Shown: one piece after another, positions 15,702 through 22,410 of the stretch
Layout: every line of letters begins with the position of its first letter
Numbering within the stretch: position 1 is the stretch's first letter
From: CAZWVM01 sp964637705
Lineage (GTDB): Bacteria > UBA8481
Assembly: GCA_964637705.1 (NCBI GenBank)
Contig: CAZWVM010000013.1
Location: forward strand, 1 to 32,731
Length of the DNA stretch: 32,731 nucleotides
Direction: 5' to 3'
The notes under the pieces: generated by a model
Told to the model about the DNA's origin: nothing
Seen by the model: the letters and a program-made list of their open reading frames with translations, nothing else
Databases searched by the model: none
Program-made: the position numbers and the translations under genes

Positions 15702-16160
15702 ATGGGAGCACAGTCTCGATGGGCCGGTCTGCTCGCGGGCTTCCTGCTCGCCCTCTCCCTCGTCGCCTGCCTGCCCGGCGTCCAGCAGACCACCGCTCCT
15801 CCGCCCGACACGCCCGCCGACGAGGTCTTCGTCGGGATGCTGCGCTCGATCGAGGAGAGAAAAGTCGAGCGCTTCATGGCCTCGGTCGACCCTTCCTGCG
15901 TCCCTCCCTCGGACAGGCTCTGGGGCGAGTTGAACGACTACCTCAATCGGGCCGAGCTGATCGAATACATCGTGACCGTCGAGCGCCGCGTCGCCCTGCA
16001 GAACGGCGGCGTCACGTATGTCTTCTCGTGGCAGCGGAAGCACGACAGCAAGGCCGACGGATCGACGGTGAACGCGGGAGGGCGCAGCGAGTGGACCTTC
16101 GCCCAGCGCCCCGGCGAACCCCCGATGCTCATCCAGGTGACGGGCCAGCCGCTCTTCTAG
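15702..16160 (+). CDS. Lipoprotein with NTF2-like domain
   Basis: A 152-residue exported protein. The N-terminus (WAGLLAGFLLALSLVAC) ends in a lipobox L-V-A-C at residue 23, so the mature protein is lipid-anchored. After a Pro-rich linker, residues 38-152 form a small alpha/beta domain: DEVFVGMLRSIEERKVERFMASVDPSC, then strands and a late GGRSEWTF. Spacing and key residues resemble residues 468-592 of the large protein at 6627-10550 (FMDLVDPSF, NGDF, GxSxxxxWxY, W...PF). The start at 15702 follows GAGGAG and GAGGA ribosome-site sequences. It is just downstream of the barrel gene and probably works with it at the outer membrane. Confidence 0.8.
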   Translation: MGAQSRWAGLLAGFLLALSLVACLPGVQQTTAPPPDTPADEVFVGMLRSIEERKVERFMASVDPSCVPPSDRLWGELNDYLNRAELIEYIVTVERRVALQNGGVTYVFSWQRKHDSKADGSTVNAGGRSEWTFAQRPGEPPMLIQVTGQPLF

Positions 16161-16196
16161 GCCGATCCCGATCCGCGTTTCGCGATTCCGAAGGTT

Positions 16197-16214
16197 CCCC
16201 GGGTCTGTCCGGGG
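16197..16214. terminator. Hairpin between convergent genes
   Basis: CCCCGG (16197-16202) pairs with CCGGGG (16209-16214) around GTCTGT. It sits just between the lipoprotein gene's end and the HicB-like stop codon, so it can serve both directions. No U-tract is seen on either strand. Confidence 0.4.
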
Positions 16215-16466
16215 TCAGTTGATGGCGGCGTGGATGTTGACGTGGGAGACTCGCTGGACGGCGTCCTTCTCCTCGGGCGGCGCGAGCCCCAGTTCCTCCA
16301 GGCTCATCCCCATCTCGTCGGCCGACTCCATGTAGAAGTGCACGATCTTCTTCAAGCGGTTCACGGCGACCTCCAGGGTCGGCCCGTAGGAGAAGATGTC
16401 GAGTTCGGGGCAGGAGGCGACGAAGGTTTCCGTGTCCTTGCGGTAGACGTCGATGGAGAAGTACAT
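16215..16466 (-). CDS. HicB-like small protein (antitoxin family, no HicA seen)
   Basis: An 83-residue protein with the HicB-like pattern MYFSIDVYRKDTETFVASCPELDIFSYGPTL: a strand ending in aspartate/aromatic residues, the ASCPELD turn, then a helix (EVAVNRLKKIVHFYMESADEMG). Start 16466 follows GGAGGAAGGG. HicB-family proteins usually neutralise the HicA mRNA toxin, but no HicA-like gene lies next to it, so it may be an orphan or have another role. It is 179 bases downstream of the DHH protein on the same strand. Confidence 0.72.
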   Translation of the reverse strand: MYFSIDVYRKDTETFVASCPELDIFSYGPTLEVAVNRLKKIVHFYMESADEMGMSLEELGLAPPEEKDAVQRVSHVNIHAAIN

Positions 16467-16645
16467 CCCTTCCTCCGGTTTTCGGCCGATGGCCGAGGGG
16501 GTTCGATGCGCTAGGAAGAGAATCGGATCGTGCGGGGTTACTCTGTAGACAAGATTGGATCTCCTTGAAAAAGAGTCTCTCCCGACAGTTGAACAAAGTT
16601 GTGCAAGCCTGAACGGGCCTGTGAATACCGGTGGAAAAGTGCGGG

Positions 16646-18745
16646 TTACTTGTAGTCCCGGTCCTGTGTCGTGATCAACCTCACGGAGACGATCTTCATT
16701 CCCGTCCCGGCCTCGATCCGTCCCGCGATGTATCGGGCGTATTCGTGGAAGTTGTTCTTGTTCAACTTGGAAAACCGTTCGGCGGGCCAGGCGGGATTCG
16801 ATCCCGGCTTGCAGGTCGCGGCCGAGGGGTGGCCGCCGTCGCCCGGGCCGCCCACTTTCGAGGCGAGCGTCGAGAGATTGAGCTTCTGGTCCTCCTCGTT
16901 GAACCGGCGGGTGGAGAGAAGGCTCGAGCCCCAGGCGAAGAAGAAGTAATCGTAGCGATAGAAGCGCTTGGTGTAGTTCAAAGCGCTCGCGATGTTGATC
17001 CGGTGCTCCTGCCGTGACTGGAAGGGGGCGAGGGTCATGAAGATGCGGGAGACGAGCCGGGGGTCGCTGCCCTTGATGGAGGAGATCTCGAGGTCGATCT
17101 TGCCGAAGGTGATCGCCTTGACGAGCTTGCCGAGGGTTGCCATCAATCCGCCGCCGCCTCGTTTCGCCTCGACGTCCTTCGGATCCATGAACTCGATCAT
17201 GGCCATGCACTGCTCGAGCTTCGGGCAGCTCTCCTCGAGAGCCTGCTCGTACTGGTCGACGATGGCGCGCCATCCCGACGCCTCCATGATGCCGCGCATC
17301 TCGGCGTAGGAGCGCACGAGCATGAGCCTCTGCACCATGTCGATGCGCGAGTACTTGGAACCGATGAGCTTGGAAAGGTCGATGGCGAGATAGTCGGGGT
17401 GCTCGCGGTCGTCGGGATCCTCGATGAAGTGGAGGTCCTGCTGGTGCGCGAGACGGCGCAGTTCCTCGAGCCCCGGGTTGTCGAAGGGCGTGCCCGCGAG
17501 CATCGCGCGGTGGACAAGGTCCGCCCCGCAGGTTCTCAGATCCTTCGGCTGTTCTTCGCCGCCCTTCAAGCCCCCGGACATCACGTAATCGCCGATCAGC
17601 CCCTCCTGCTTCAGGTGCTTCAGGAGCTCGAACTTCTCCGGCCCCATCGGGTGGTGGTCGTCGATGCGCACGAAGAAGCTGCCGACCGTGATGAGCGCGC
17701 GCGCGGCCTCCTCGAGGTCCGGGATCGCCTCCATCGGAAAGTCCGGGAGGTACACGTCGCAGTTCGCGTGACGCCCGAGATGAAGGAACGACTGGTGGTA
17801 GTTGACGAAGTCGAACTCGTAGTCGCGGCCGTAACGCGGGGGCGAGCCGTGCTTTGCCTGCCAGGCCTGGAGGATCCAGGCGCCGTAGAGGGCGTTGGAG
17901 CCGATCGTGTCGAGGTCGCCGCCGGCGTCGTTCAGGCGCTGGAACTCGATGAGCATCGCGATGAAGGCGTTCGCCTCGTCCGCGCGATCGCCGAAGAAGC
18001 CGCGGATCGCGTCCTGGTACTCGAACTCGAGATAGAGTCCGCCGTCAGGGGGCCTGAGCCGCGCGCGCAGGCCCGCGAGCGCCTCGCCGAGGGCGGGCTG
18101 GCTCGGGATCGGGACGTCCAGCATGCGGCCGGCGTCGGCCCAGATGGACTGGAAGAAACCGTCGCACCACTTGCGCTTCCCGGCGCCGGTGACGCCCGAG
18201 GGGACGGCGTAGGATTCCATCTTGTCCCCGACCTTGAACTCCGAGAGTTTCGTCCAGGAGGCGTCGGGCGTCCACTCCGAGGGCGGCGGGAAGAAGGGGC
18301 AGATCGCGAGTTTGCCGGCGATGATGCGATCGAAGAGAGCGGTCCAGGGATTCGCGTGGGAGGCGTAGACGAGGTAGCGGACGAAATTGGAGTTCTCGGC
18401 GTCGACGTAGTAGCTCCCCTGGTAGTAGCGAAGCTTGACGCGGACGAGGCCGAGCAGGCGCCCGAAGGCGTCGTCCATGGTGTTGCCGCGGCCGTGCAGG
18501 ATGAAGATCTTCTTCTTCTCGGAGAAACCCGCGGCCGCCGGGGCCGCGACCGGCGCTGCGAGAGGTGTCGCGACCAGGCCGGGGGGAGGCAGCAGTTCCG
18601 GAACGGAACCGAGCTGCGTCCATTCCTCGGTGCCGGCCGCGCAGACCTGCGTTTCGGGCGGGAGGTTCATGGCGAGAAGGTCGGCGGCGCCGTAGGGGCC
18701 CGCGACTTCGCCGCCGCGATAGATGTAGAAGGAGCCGGAGCTCAC
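16646..18745 (-). CDS. GYF_2-domain DHH/DHHA1 phosphoesterase-like protein
   Basis: A 699-residue cytoplasmic protein, GTG start, with no signal peptide. Residues 1-50 form a GYF_2-type module (FYIYRGGEVAGPYGAADLLA ... EEWTQLGS), followed by an Ala/Pro linker (53-74). Residues 77-265 are an unrecognised segment opening KKIFILHGRG. From 270 on the DHH phosphoesterase motifs appear: motif I as GDLDTIGS (D277, D279), motif II as NCDVYLPD (D330), motif III as IDDHHPM (D363-H365), a possible motif IV aspartate cluster (443-446), and a DHHA1 glycine loop GGPGDGGHPSAAT (632-644). DHH/DHHA1 enzymes hydrolyse phosphodiesters of small nucleotides, c-di-AMP or short RNA. The motif I histidine is not obvious. 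Catalysis and substrate are inferred. Its GTG overlaps the stop of the acidic protein before it. Confidence 0.72.
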   Translation of the reverse strand: MSSGSFYIYRGGEVAGPYGAADLLAMNLPPETQVCAAGTEEWTQLGSVPELLPPPGLVATPLAAPVAAPAAAGFSEKKKIFILHGRGNTMDDAFGRLLGLVRVKLRYYQGSYYVDAENSNFVRYLVYASHANPWTALFDRIIAGKLAICPFFPPPSEWTPDASWTKLSEFKVGDKMESYAVPSGVTGAGKRKWCDGFFQSIWADAGRMLDVPIPSQPALGEALAGLRARLRPPDGGLYLEFEYQDAIRGFFGDRADEANAFIAMLIEFQRLNDAGGDLDTIGSNALYGAWILQAWQAKHGSPPRYGRDYEFDFVNYHQSFLHLGRHANCDVYLPDFPMEAIPDLEEAARALITVGSFFVRIDDHHPMGPEKFELLKHLKQEGLIGDYVMSGGLKGGEEQPKDLRTCGADLVHRAMLAGTPFDNPGLEELRRLAHQQDLHFIEDPDDREHPDYLAIDLSKLIGSKYSRIDMVQRLMLVRSYAEMRGIMEASGWRAIVDQYEQALEESCPKLEQCMAMIEFMDPKDVEAKRGGGGLMATLGKLVKAITFGKIDLEISSIKGSDPRLVSRIFMTLAPFQSRQEHRINIASALNYTKRFYRYDYFFFAWGSSLLSTRRFNEEDQKLNLSTLASKVGGPGDGGHPSAATCKPGSNPAWPAERFSKLNKNNFHEYARYIAGRIEAGTGMKIVSVRLITTQDRDYK

Positions 18746-18918
18746 TCGTCTTCTTCCGCGCTCTCGCCGGAGACCGGCCCGTCCCCCTCTTCCTCGTCGT
18801 CAGGACCCTCGGTGTTCCACTCGCTCAGCAGCTCGTCGTCGCTCTTCTCGTCGACGTCCGCCAGTTCGAAGGCGAAGTTGTTCATATCATCGTCGTCAAA
18901 CGGTTTGACGCGGTCCAT
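18742..18918 (-). CDS. 58-residue highly acidic protein coupled to the DHH gene
   Basis: A small protein of 58 residues with about 25 Asp/Glu against only 3 Lys/Arg. It opens MDRVKPFDDDDMNNFAFELAD, has a mixed middle (KSDDELLSEWNTEG), and ends in runs of acidic residues (PDDEEEGDG, AEEDE). GGAGAGG stands 7 bases before ATG 18918, and its TGA overlaps the next GTG start (GTGA), a translational coupling arrangement. A TATCAT -10-like element (18941-18936) lies just upstream. I recognise no family. The coupling suggests a partner or regulator of the GYF_2-DHH protein; an acidic nucleic-acid mimic is another possibility. Confidence 0.72.
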   Translation of the reverse strand: MDRVKPFDDDDMNNFAFELADVDEKSDDELLSEWNTEGPDDEEEGDGPVSGESAEEDE

Positions 18919-18996
18919 CAGTTCACCTCTCCGGAATGATAGCGTACGGGAAGGCCGAATGAAACTCCCTCGGGGGCGGCGCGGCGAGTTTCTCCC

Positions 18997-20229
18997 TCAT
19001 TCACCCGGTCGGCGGAGCCGGACGATCGCGGCGCCGGGATAGTAGTGTTCCAGGATCGCACGGCAGGACTGGCCCGCCCGGGCGCGGCCGATGGAGCCCA
19101 TCTGGCAGAGCCCCACGCCATGCCCCCACCCGCGCCCCTCCAGGCGGATCGCCTCCGTTTCCGGCACGACCTCGAAGACCGTGGAGCGGAGCATGCCGCC
19201 CTCGGGACGCCGGAGCGCCCGCCGGATCATGTCGCCCCGGGCTAATTCCTCGCTGTCGCCGCGCACGATCCTGACCGCGCGGTTGCGTCCCCAGGTGTCG
19301 CGCTCGACGACGGCGATGCCGATGCTCGGCGCGCCCGCGGCAAGCGCCTGGAGGGCGTTCCCGGTGTATCTCTCGGTCCAACGGAAATAGCGGGAGATCG
19401 CGCAGGCGAAGGTCTCGCCCAGCTCGTCGCCCACGCCCCGCAGGTACGGGCGATCGCCGCCCCAGGCGTCGCGTAGATCGGCCGTGTGCCCGCCGCAGGT
19501 CGAATGGAAATAGGCGTCGATGACCGTGCTCTCGTAGGCGAGAACCTCGCCCACCGTCGCGCGCACCGCTTCGTCCGCGATCGCGACCTCAGCATCGGCG
19601 CCGCCGTAGACCTGGTCGTCGGTCGTGGCGTGGAGGTCGAACCCGAGCGCCTGCCGCCTCCCCAGGTTGCGGATCGCGTAGGTGCGGGAGATCACCGCCT
19701 GGACTTTCAGGGCCTCGATGTTCTCGGGGCGCGTGAAACCCATTTCCCGCGGCACGACGCCGCGGAGATACTCCTCGAGAGGCACGACGTTCACCGCGGT
19801 CAGGACGGGCGTCTCGCGCCCGCCCGCCCGCGGGCTCGCGACGACCGTGAAGGCACCGCGGTAACGGCGGCCTTCCAGCACGGCGGAATCGCCCTCGAGC
19901 GGCTCGATCGTCCAGGACGATGAGACGGAACCGGGGACGTCGTCCAAAAGGAGCGTGATTCCTGCCGACCCCGCCTCGAAGGTCAAGCGTGAGACGGGGG
20001 CGAGATAGGTTCGGTTGTCCGCGTCGCGGAGGATGCCGCCGCCCGGGAGCACGAACCGGGCCGCGGGTTTCTCGACCACGATGCCGACGGCGAGCGTGTC
20101 GGGAGCCCGGAGCGGAACCGGCCGGGTTTCCGGCATCATCTCGAAGGTCTGCGCCGAGGCGCAGGAAACACCCGGGAAGACGAGGGCCAGGGCGAGAAAG
20201 AGCCTCAGTGATTTTCGGATTTCCATCAT
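18997..20229 (-). CDS. SpoIID/LytB-family peptidoglycan lytic enzyme
   Basis: A 410-residue exported protein with an N-terminal signal (about 1-27, ending near CASA|Q). Family motifs of SpoIID: LEEYLRGVVPREMG (151-164, with the catalytic glutamate E162), EALKVQAVISRTYAIRN (172-188), DQVYGG (205-210), YFHSTCGGHTADLRDAWGG (240-258) and GRGWGHGVGLCQMGS near the C-terminus. SpoIID is a lytic transglycosylase that cuts stripped glycan and leaves 1,6-anhydro-MurNAc ends. No sporulation genes are seen, so a housekeeping wall role is more likely. It is divergent from murQ-anmK, whose products salvage that anhydro sugar. Confidence 0.9.
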   Translation of the reverse strand: MMEIRKSLRLFLALALVFPGVSCASAQTFEMMPETRPVPLRAPDTLAVGIVVEKPAARFVLPGGGILRDADNRTYLAPVSRLTFEAGSAGITLLLDDVPGSVSSSWTIEPLEGDSAVLEGRRYRGAFTVVASPRAGGRETPVLTAVNVVPLEEYLRGVVPREMGFTRPENIEALKVQAVISRTYAIRNLGRRQALGFDLHATTDDQVYGGADAEVAIADEAVRATVGEVLAYESTVIDAYFHSTCGGHTADLRDAWGGDRPYLRGVGDELGETFACAISRYFRWTERYTGNALQALAAGAPSIGIAVVERDTWGRNRAVRIVRGDSEELARGDMIRRALRRPEGGMLRSTVFEVVPETEAIRLEGRGWGHGVGLCQMGSIGRARAGQSCRAILEHYYPGAAIVRLRRPGE

Positions 20230-20293
20230 CTGCCGCTCATGTTATCACTAGGTAAGGATTCGACAATCCCGGAAAGGATTTGAAGGGGTCGAT

Positions 20294-21226
20294 ATGAGGA
20301 AAAACGCGACGTTCGACCCGTGGAAGAATCTCGCGACGGAGCGCGCCAATCGCCGTTCGCGCGATCTCGATCGAATGCCCGCGCGCGCGGTCGCGCGGTT
20401 GATCCTCGACGAGGACCGCGCCGCTCTTTCCGCCGCCCTTTCAGCGCTCCCCGCCGCGACACGCGTGGCGGAGGTCTTCGCGCGCGTGATCCTCGGTGGC
20501 GGCCGCGTCTATTACGTCGGCGCCGGCACGTCCGGGCGGCTGGGCGTCATCGACGCGGCGGAACTCGTTCCGACCTTCGGCATGCCCTTCGAGGGGCGCG
20601 GGAGCGTCCATGGGATCATGGCCGGCGGTTGGACCGCGTTGAGGAGAAGCGTCGAGGGTGCGGAGGACGACGCGGGGGCGGGACGCGCCGCCGCGACGAA
20701 GCGCCGCATCGGCGCGGGGGATCTTGTCATCGGCATCTCGGCCTCCTCTCTCGCCCCCTACGTGCGCGCGGCGCTCAAGGAGTCAAAGCGGCGAGGCGCC
20801 GCGACGGCTCTCCTCACCATGAACCGCGTGTCGCGACCGGCGTTCGTCGACACGCTCGTCGTGGCTGTGGCCGGGCCGGAAGTGATCGCGGGGTCGACGC
20901 GCATGAAGTCGGGGCTCGTGACAAAGGCGCTCCTTCACAACATTTCGACGACCGCCATGGTGCTCTGCGGAAAGGTGTATGGAAACCGGATGATCGATCT
21001 GCGCGCCTGGTGCACAAAGCTCGAGGCGCGCGGCGCGCGGTTGATCGAGGAGATCGGCGGCGTTTCGCGGCGTCGCGCCGCCGCGATCCTTGCGGCCTCC
21101 GGAGGCCGTGTGAAGACGGGCCTGGTGATGGCGCGCTTCGGCGTTGATCGGGCCGAGGCCGAGCGGAGACTCTCCGCGGTCCGGGGCGACTGCCGGGCGC
21201 TCCTCGATCGGGCGAGCTCGCGATGA
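20294..21226 (+). CDS. murQ: N-acetylmuramic acid 6-phosphate etherase
   Basis: A 310-residue SIS-fold enzyme that splits the lactyl ether of MurNAc-6-phosphate to give GlcNAc-6-phosphate and lactate. It shows the MurQ pattern VYYVGAGTSGRLGVIDAAELVPTF, an IGISASSLAPYVRAAL SIS segment, GPEVIAGSTRMKSG and LLHNISTTAMVLCGKVYGN. The start at 20294 follows GAAGGGG. Its TGA overlaps anmK's ATG (21223-21226), so the two salvage enzymes are made together. Length matches the family. Confidence 0.95.
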   Translation: MRKNATFDPWKNLATERANRRSRDLDRMPARAVARLILDEDRAALSAALSALPAATRVAEVFARVILGGGRVYYVGAGTSGRLGVIDAAELVPTFGMPFEGRGSVHGIMAGGWTALRRSVEGAEDDAGAGRAAATKRRIGAGDLVIGISASSLAPYVRAALKESKRRGAATALLTMNRVSRPAFVDTLVVAVAGPEVIAGSTRMKSGLVTKALLHNISTTAMVLCGKVYGNRMIDLRAWCTKLEARGARLIEEIGGVSRRRAAAILAASGGRVKTGLVMARFGVDRAEAERRLSAVRGDCRALLDRASSR

Positions 21227-22302
21227 AGTACGCTGTCGGCCTCCTGTCGGGCACGAGCGCGGACGGGATCGACGTCGCGCTCGTCGCCGGGTCGATTCGG
21301 AGGCCGCGCATCGTCGAGGCGATGACACGGCCTTTCGACCCGTCCACGCGGCGCCGGGTGCTCGAGGCCGGAACCCTCGACGCGGGCGGGATCGCGCGCC
21401 TGGACCGGGCGCTGGGCGAGGAGTTCGCGGCGGCGGTCCTGGCGCTTCTCCGCCGGGCGGGTGTCAAGCGGACCCGCGTGCGCATCATCGGCTCCCACGG
21501 CCAGACCGTCTTCCACGAACCGCGCGTGGCGACCTTGCAGCTCGGATCGCCCGCGATCATCGCCGAGCGGACCGGGATTCCGGTCGCGGGGGACTTCCGG
21601 CAGGAGGACGTGGCCGCGGGCGGCGAAGGGGCGCCCCTGATGCCGCTCCTCGACGCGATGCTCCTCGAACGCCGTTCGAGGAAGCGCCGCATCGCGAGCC
21701 TCAATCTCGGCGGCATCGCCAACGTCACGCTCGTGAAGTCGGGCCGCGTCATCGCCGCCTACGACATCGGTCCCGCGAACACCCTCATCGACCTCGCGGC
21801 GCGCCGCCGCCTGGGGCGTTCCTGTGATCGCGGGGGGAGAACGGCGCGGAAGGGGAGGGCGGACGAGGTGTGGCTCGCGAAGGCGCTCGATCATGATTTC
21901 TTCCGCCGCGCGGCGCCGAAGTCGACGGGACCCGAGCTTTTCGGCCCGGCCTGGCTCGAGGGAGAGTTGTCCGCTCCGACACGAAAAACCACCGACGTTC
22001 TCGCCACGCTCACGGAGTTCACCGCGCGCAGCGTCGCGCGGGATCTGCAGGCCCTGCGCGCGGAGGAGGTCTTCGTCTCGGGGGGGGGCGTGCGCAACGG
22101 ATTCCTCCGTCGGAGGCTCGCGGCGCTCATCGCGCCCGTGCCACTGCGGTCCTGGGCCGCGCGCGACATAGCGCCGGACCACAAGGAGGCCCTGCTTTTC
22201 GCCTGGCTCGGCGAGATGCGGCGTCGCGGCGAACCCGTCGACCTGCGCGCGGTCACCGGCGCCCGGCGGCCGAAGGTCCTCGGAGGACTCTGGCTGCCCT
22301 GA
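21223..22302 (+). CDS. anmK: 1,6-anhydro-N-acetylmuramic acid kinase
   Basis: A 359-residue ASKHA kinase that opens and phosphorylates anhydro-MurNAc to MurNAc-6-phosphate, the substrate of MurQ encoded just upstream. Motifs: GLLSGTSADGIDVAL (6-20), IIGSHGQTVFHEP, LGSPAIIAERTGIPVAGDFRQEDVAAGGEGAP, LNLGGIANVTLV, YDIGPANTLID and FVSGGGVRNGFL. A Gly-Lys-rich stretch around residue 205 (RGGRTARKGRADE) replaces the usual YDxDGxxA-x-G wording but keeps its length. Translation is coupled to murQ. Confidence 0.94.
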   Translation: MKYAVGLLSGTSADGIDVALVAGSIRRPRIVEAMTRPFDPSTRRRVLEAGTLDAGGIARLDRALGEEFAAAVLALLRRAGVKRTRVRIIGSHGQTVFHEPRVATLQLGSPAIIAERTGIPVAGDFRQEDVAAGGEGAPLMPLLDAMLLERRSRKRRIASLNLGGIANVTLVKSGRVIAAYDIGPANTLIDLAARRRLGRSCDRGGRTARKGRADEVWLAKALDHDFFRRAAPKSTGPELFGPAWLEGELSAPTRKTTDVLATLTEFTARSVARDLQALRAEEVFVSGGGVRNGFLRRRLAALIAPVPLRSWAARDIAPDHKEALLFAWLGEMRRRGEPVDLRAVTGARRPKVLGGLWLP

Positions 22303-22375
22303 GGGAAGGGGGCCTGACCGGGGTGCGTTCATGAGTCACCCACGATTGACGGACGCACACCCCGACCGGGCTCGC

Positions 22376-22404
22376 TGGACACTCTCGCGTCCCCGCAGGA
22401 TAAT
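22376..22404 (+). promoter_or_regulatory. Strong promoter-like element, leaderless geometry
   Basis: TGGACA (22376-22381, 5 of 6) and GATAAT (22399-22404, 5 of 6) are separated by 17 bases. Six bases (CGTGAC) follow before GTG 22411. It is among the best sigma-70-type matches seen in the window. Confidence 0.6.
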
Positions 22405-22410
22405 CGTGAC

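Noticed and set aside
13933..15711. 592-residue open frame antisense to the outer-membrane barrel
   Set aside because: Shadow of the barrel gene; low-complexity composition and no ribosome site. The sense frame has signal peptide, strand pattern and terminal phenylalanine.
18997..20229. SpoIID protein as a lipoprotein (GVSC at about residue 23)
   Set aside because: The -3 residue is glycine and the surrounding sequence fits a signal peptidase I site after CASA better than a lipobox.
22303..22410. Imperfect CGGGGTG/CACCCCG inverted repeat between anmK and the phosphatase gene
   Set aside because: The stem needs a bulge and a long loop and lacks a U-tract, so it was not called a terminator.
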